This document shows, in pieces, positions 58,001 through 64,000 of a stretch of 64,000 nt of DNA (its first letter is position 1; each line of letters opens with the position of its first letter). The notes below the pieces were generated by a model that saw only the letters and a program-made list of their open reading frames with translations, was not told where the DNA came from and searched no databases. The position numbers were made by a program, and so were the translations under genes. The stretch is taken from the NCBI GenBank assembly GCA_008508345.1, contig QNGE01000849.1, positions 8,689 through 72,688 of the forward strand, written 5' to 3'. The DNA comes from Paragonimus westermani (lineage: Eukaryota > Platyhelminthes > Trematoda > Plagiorchiida > Troglotrematidae).

Positions 58001-60983
58001 ATACTTGATTAACGGCGCGTCCAATAATTCTGTGAAATTTTGAAAGATGTAGAACTCGTTCCCCTCTGTTTATTTACGATCGATATGGAGTGCGTAATCC
58101 CTACTCTCCAAATGTTTCTTGGTTGCACCCGTATGTGTCACTCGTGACCAAAAATTGTTCACCAAAGAAGGTCATACAAAAAATTCTAATCATACTGTCA
58201 ATTCAGTAGCAAAATATAGGTTCTGCTACAAATTAGCATTGGAGAACATTCCCGTCAGCTATAGTAGGAAGTTAGTCAAGAATTTTGAACGTTGGATTTG
58301 ACATAACATAATAATACCACGACGTTACTAGCGAAATGTGACACTCAAGGTTCCAAACACCTAGTGTGACCTTTGTCAGGATCGATGCCACACAAATGGC
58401 TGATTCTCTGTGAAGTTCCCTTCTGAACACTTACCAACTTCAATCCTTAAGGTGGATGATTACCAGCCTTAATACTAAGGCTTCGATCTAGTTGTTGCAG
58501 TCTCTCTCTCTCTCTTACACACATAGCACAGGATTAGTAAATATGTCTGTTTTTTGTTTACGTGTTAGTTACAAATTAACATTGACGTCTGTCTGCTATC
58601 TTTTGTTAACTCGTTCAACGTTTTTATGATTGTAATTTTTGACAAACGTTGTATGCGTGTGTGTACATACATACTACCTCAAATAGGACCGATGACAAAA
58701 TGTTTAATGATCCTGAAGTTTGCGAACTATGGGTAACTAATTCCATCGCTGTCGCTATCCCGACACACAGAGGCCCAGTAGTTCTTGTTGAACCCTAAAC
58801 ATCCCCTAGTGTGCAACTAACTGAATTGTAAGTTTTGACTGTCGAACGAAATGCGTCAGTGAACAACTACCATTTGTTTGTTGTACAACGTGGTAAAAAT
58901 GTGCGAGTGAGAACTTGCGTACATTATTCGTTAGCTTTTAGATGCTTAGGGGTACCATCAATTTAGTCTTTTGTGCACACACGTTCATAAACAGATGACA
59001 TTAAAATGGTTACGCATTTTGTCCTAGCACCAACCTGAGGGTATATTTCTTTTGTATGTTAACCAAGGCAGCAACAGTACCGCTAGACATAAGCAGATGT
59101 GCGGCGTGGCTAAACCCATGAGTCTGCTTTGGTGACAGTCAGTGTGCCAGAGAAAGGGTGTAGCCGTGTGTGTGCTAGTGATATGACTGATTTATGACTG
59201 TCCGACATTCTCATCCTACCGTTGCAGTCCACTGATTCTACTCTTGCAAAAGTAGCTATGCGGGCAGGCGGACATGTTTTGCGTAGACCAATGACGAACT
59301 GGTTCACACGATCGCAGCTGACGGCCTTTTGTTAGGCGTGCACACACACACACACGAGTTTGTATGACACTATTAGGAGTTATACTAGTAGTGGTCTCTC
59401 TGGTGACACTATTACTGTTGGCAGTAAAGATGAGGATTTCAGGTATCTTGATGTTAACCCTCGTTAATTCATTATTACAGAACTGTGTTTACTGATATAT
59501 CAAGGCAGTTACAACTACCTCTGTCTTTAGCCTACCAAACCACTGACTCTTATCAATAAGTATCGACCGTAGTTCAGGCTCAGCACAGTGCTCGACGGGT
59601 TGCTCTGTTGTCATCAATTTTGTTCATTCGGCAACACATAGTGTGATAACCTTACCTGAACTTGGCTGCTCCGCTCAGCCGTTTTGTGATTGTCGGTTTC
59701 GTCCGAGCAACTGATCTCATTTTTCTAACAGAAAATCGAACGCACTACTCTGTGAAGCTTGCAACAGCAGCTAGCACGGTGGAGCTCGTGCGATTGAAAT
59801 TAAGCATTTATTTGGGGATCACTTTTGCCTTGACCGATGGGACTTTCAACCATCAACCATAGACTTGTTCTACGTATATCACAATACTCAAATGTCAGTT
59901 AAGCCATACTGATGCGGAAGCCAGCTACAGTGACATCTAACTTCGCAGGTCCATCACTCTTAGGTTCTGTGTAGAATCCACTACGATTCACACAGTGTGG
60001 ACAACACGAGCCGCCAATTTATTCGGCAGTGGCACTGACTTCATAATGACATGCCATTCGGTTCGTTTTTGTGGGTTGGGTATTCTAACTTGACCTGCCA
60101 CTACCCCCTCTTTGAGCAAAGGACGAGTGGAACGATCGCTCTCTAGGCATGGTTCATTAAAACGGAATGGAACTAGTGTTAGTTCGTTCTACCCTGTCAG
60201 GAGAAATATCAACGGTCCGATGCGTCCTCGGAGTGTGACAGTGGTGATCAACTAAGGACTTCAAACTGCATGTGTGTACAAGCTCTGCTGGACACCAGAC
60301 GACCATGAGTTTTACGTAGTGTTCGACCGTTTATTCTCCAATCTTTAGTTCCTCTGTCTTGAGCGCACATACCCTAAGATCCTTACTGGTTTAATCGTCC
60401 AAAATAATGGAGTCCAAACTACTGGGATAACCTCGTTTGTCACACAGTGTGACACCCTGATGAACTCAGTTAACGGGATATTCCGTTCATCGTTTTCAGT
60501 CAAACAAGATTACACATGTTGTCGGTTCCTGTGTACAATCGGCTGGTCAAGACCCATTCATTGTGTTTGATGTGAACGAGGTGCGCGATTTTGTTAGGGT
60601 AGTAAGGTGCAGTGGTTACCAGATCGGGTATGAAAACACGTCAGGAAGAAAGATCCAACCGATAGCAGCATAGAATTAGATTTTAATAATCAAAATTTTG
60701 AAGCGCTGGTTTTTCCGTGTCAACTTCAATAGATCGAAAATGAGACATACCGCGATACTTCAACACTTCCGTTAATATCCGCAGTCGAAAACGTAAGTCA
60801 TACAGACAAGTGGATATGCGGGAGAAGACCTTAATGATAGGTGGCTACACAGACAACTTTGTTAGGACACACACCAAGGTGAACAAGTGTAAAAAACGAA
60901 TGTAATTCTACCGTAATGGTTCAACCCGAATGGTCTCACAAATGAAATAAAGCACAAATTGAACTTTATCTTATCTTCTACGT
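55098..60983. other. No gene recognised; simple repeats
   Basis: Simple sequence includes GT-rich runs at 55921-55942, a CT run at 58501-58515 and a CA run at 59341-59355. A direct partial copy of the palindrome edge (GAAGTGACTT..GATGAGAC) occurs at 55126-55146. Frames up to 107 codons around 55836-56184 are by-products of GT-rich sequence. A very weak SINE-like A box (GGTGCAGTGG, 60606-60615) is noted. Confidence 0.35.
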
Positions 60984-61193
60984 ATGCGGCTACTCAGTTG
61001 TGTTGTGTTCGGATCATTGAAAGACCAATTCTACACAATAACGAACCTAATCTCTCTAGTTACTGTGTCTTCTGTGTTATCGACCAGTTCACTTGTAGCT
61101 GCGTGGACGTTCATATGGGCAGAAGAGTTAGACAAGTACCTGGATAAGTACTTCACAAAACAGTTAAAATCTGATCCAATAATCAGAAGCTGA
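60984..61193 (+). CDS. Uncertain: one membrane segment followed by charged helix
   Basis: The 69-codon frame has a hydrophobic stretch (NLISLVTVSSVLSTSSLVAA) followed by WTFIWAEELDKYLDKYFTKQ. The layout of a membrane helix running into an acidic-basic helix recalls the third membrane segment and start of the large loop of tetraspanins, but no cysteine motif (CCG) is present to confirm it. A CAG lies at about 60995-60997, but no clean donor ends the frame. It could be a single exon of an unknown membrane protein or chance. Confidence 0.2.
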   Translation: MRLLSCVVFGSLKDQFYTITNLISLVTVSSVLSTSSLVAAWTFIWAEELDKYLDKYFTKQLKSDPIIRS

Positions 61194-64000
61194 TTAAATG
61201 AAACATCCTACCTCATTTACGAATTTGATTAACGAAATCAGAAGACCAGTTTTGCGAGAGGGTAGTAGCACTTCGTATGTTCTCGTCACTTGTTACACAT
61301 AACAGCGGTAAACACCAAAAATACCTGAACGAATCAAGTTCATACATCAAGTTAATGTATACACTAGTCTGTCATTGATCAGTACCGTGCCATGACTTAT
61401 ATATTTTTGATGTTCGCCGCTGTCATGTGTAGCATCTGACAAGAACATGTGAAATGGTGCTAACATCTTGCCAAACTGGTCTTCTGAATCTGATTAGTCA
61501 ACTGCTGCATATCCGAGGCATCTAGTGGCAGAGGCCACATATCAACAGGTCACAAGGTTGGTCCAGTTGGTTCTGTTACAACACTGCTGCACAGTCGGGA
61601 CCCTGTGTTACTTACTTTCAGTGAAGTGATGCTTAGCAGAAATGATTAACCCGTGTTGCGTGTACAAAAGTGACTGAAGCAACGCACCAAGCAACTATAA
61701 TGTTGACGACCTAACAATTGGCATGAACGTTTACCTAACCGTTCCCTGTTTGTCTTATACAATATGCATGTTTTGCATTTGTCACTGATGGGATTAAACG
61801 AAATGCCAACACACCTCAACATAGGTCTTCTTTCTGCACTGATGAAGTCACTACATTGAGGCATAGTCATTCAGTATTGGGGTTATCTCCTAGATGGTAG
61901 GTATTTTAATATAGCAACAGTGTAGACCACAAACCCACTTCATTGTGACGACGGTTTTTTTGCGAGCAAAGACGTAAACGATCCTCAGAAACGCTTCAGA
62001 AGGAAAATCAGATCTAGACAAGGTTGAATTAAGTACAAAGTTGTATGGCACAGCCTAACGACAAATGTATCGATTTCTCTTGTGACTACTAATCAATGTA
62101 AAACAGACTTCCCCGCCTCGTGAAAACTGAACTCACTATGGAGTAATTGGCGTGATCTGTTACTATAACGTTCGAGTAGTCTGATTCGCTATTCTAATCA
62201 CTGACAAGTGAGTTTGCGATTTTACAAATACGACGACGTCTCTGTAAGTTTATTCAACCTTTGCAAAGAGATATGTTAAAATTTTGAGCAATCTATCGGT
62301 AGTCCGCGCTCTTAACAGTTTAAGGTCTCATGTTGTAGTGAACAACTCCTTATACACCTAGGTACCCGTAGAAATCAAGCGGTTTTAAGGGGAAAATGGG
62401 AGATCAGCTGTCACTCAGTAGCCGTTAAATTAATCACGGACCGTTAGACTGTAGTGTTTGTCGTGTAGCCCGTAAATATTTAAGTCGATTTAGCAATATT
62501 TATAAAAAGGTCTTCATGTCTTAACGGATACTTTTCATTCAGTGGCTCTTAATTTGCCTATATTCTCCACTAATGGAAGAATTCGTCGCCTGTTTGTATA
62601 GACCTTCGTAGAACGTCCTACTTCATAAGCTTTGATGTTGTCGCCGATACTAACTCCTTTGTTCTACGTAATTCACATTATGTCACGTACTTTCACATCT
62701 TGTACATCTGGGTTTTTAAACGGTTCCAATGTTAAACGTCGGACCATTATCTCATCTAGCATTAATGAGTGTGAGCCTGACCACCCACAGTGAAACGTGC
62801 ACTTAGCCTGACAGTGGTACCTAGGTTTTGTTAACTTGTTCAATGATAGTGAAATTAATTAATACACACAACACAAATATTTTCAGTCTACATGATGAAC
62901 AATAAATTATTGTATCGGTGGTTTTTACTATCTTTGTACACGCCAAGGTCGACGGGTCATCAGCCCAATGGTTCATTGTTTTGCACCGTCAATACGCACT
63001 TGTAACTGAGGCTCAACGTCCACCGTTGCCGTCTCGGCCCTTTGATCTGTGAAGTTTCAATATACACTAAAAATCAACATAGGTGGTAAACATATACGCA
63101 GATAATGTATTCGGGCAGGCTGTGACCTGCATCTGTAGACAAGTCAGTACGTGCAGAAAGAATTAGGGTGCCAGGTTTTATTCTGACTACAGTGGTTTGT
63201 TCAGTCAACCGTTTTGGTAACTGTACATGTCCGACTTGCGGGACAAAATGAAGGTGTAAACAGTATTTTGTCAGCTGAGTATGTGAAATTAACTCAAATC
63301 TTCTCTGCCAGAATGTTAGGTTTTACATTTTAGTGAGTTGCTGGCTATCTTGTCAACAGACCATATATACGGTCCTGTTCCGTGTGAACAGTGTACGAAT
63401 CGTGCTAAATCAGTGAGCTCGACCGTTAGTATGCATTGAGTATATCGTGCGTTTTCAACTGTGGAATAACTAAGAAATTGTTCTTGTTGTAACATTCGGT
63501 TTGCATGAGTTGTGCTCAAGTTGAATAATCGCAGGTTCAGTCCGGTCGTGTGCGTCATGTGAACATGCTCCGATTGCGCGAATAAATGAGCAGTCACAGA
63601 GCTCGAGATAAAAATCCCTACTTTACGCGTACTATACGAGAGTGCTTACAGTCACAGGAAATACTCATCGACGATCCGTTTCAGTACCGATGGCCAGATT
63701 ACTCTAGTGATACAAGCCTGCTTTGACAAACATCGCACGTTAAGACAGGGTTACAAGTGAAACGATATTAACTGAAATACTGGTAAGACCGTAAATCAGT
63801 TAAAAATTAAACAACTCAAGAGACATCGGGAAACGACTCAAGTGAATTGCTAGTAAGAAACAATCATGCTAACCTAAAGAGAGAAAAAAGGAATCAAATG
63901 TGTTCACGACTTCAAACAAAACTGAGTTACATTGTAAAGCCACATATTTTTCCAAGATAAATTGCGTAATATGTTTACTGAAGCAGAGTTCGTTAAAACT
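61194..64000. other. No gene or repeat recognised
   Basis: AT-rich, stop-dense sequence to the window edge. Frames of 74 codons (61646-61870 minus) and 93 codons (63316-63597 minus) have no motif. AAAAATCCCTACT at 63610-63622 recalls the junction word before block L but stands alone. Confidence 0.3.

Noticed and set aside
1..64000. CRISPR arrays, operons, rRNA, intact tRNA genes, viral genes
   Set aside because: None seen. The content is eukaryotic, no evenly spaced short repeats or rRNA-like stretches were noticed, and tRNA-like sequences here are all repeat-derived and damaged.

Overview
The window looks like gene-poor animal nuclear DNA, most likely from a flatworm and probably a fluke (digenean trematode). 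This is inferred from content. One exon of a metazoan ubiquitin ligase sits at the left edge. There are no bacterial-style genes, operons or long intact open frames. Most recognisable sequence is retroelement debris: AP-endonuclease LINEs, Penelope-like elements with a GIY-YIG nuclease, and tRNA-promoter SINEs carrying hammerhead ribozyme motifs like those of schistosome Sm-alpha repeats. I cannot name the species.

Layout. At 740-968 (+) lies a well-conserved exon of a NEDD4-family HECT E3 ligase. Its catalytic C-lobe is not visible downstream, so much of the window may be one long intron. A LINE endonuclease fragment follows (2130-3240 +), then a Tc1/mariner/IS630-type DNA transposon with one internal stop (4002-5167 -), then a Penelope-like element with recognisable RT and GIY-YIG domains (6787-8410 -). 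From 8.9 to 24.1 kb there are scattered SINE copies, a tRNA-like foldback repeat (18.3-18.5 kb) and a LINE 3' fragment (19.0-19.4 kb). A G+C-rich block (28.06-28.56 kb) precedes a Penelope relic (28.9-29.4 kb). At 33.55-36.6 kb (-) there is a nearly full-length but decayed LINE. A small candidate gene for a secreted peptide is at 49.4-49.7 kb. At 51.8-52.8 kb three SINE copies lie as a +/-/+ cluster, and a 137-bp near-perfect palindrome sits at 54.96-55.10 kb.

Most striking signal. The SINE family carries a tRNA-like internal promoter (A and B boxes) followed by a type I hammerhead ribozyme. The copy at 51916-51960 has every canonical part: a 6-bp stem I, the CTGACGA core, a 5-bp stem II, GAAA, a minimal palindromic stem III and a GTC cleavage triplet. 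Other copies show graded decay, and two neighbouring copies share the same core mutations, which defines a subfamily. A second tRNA-related family makes foldback palindromes with B boxes on both strands.

The coding elements act mainly on themselves: the LINEs and Penelope elements encode copying enzymes, and the SINEs would depend on such enzymes. All copies here look dead or damaged except possibly the best ribozyme. The only host genes I would defend are the HECT exon and, more tentatively, the small secreted-peptide gene.
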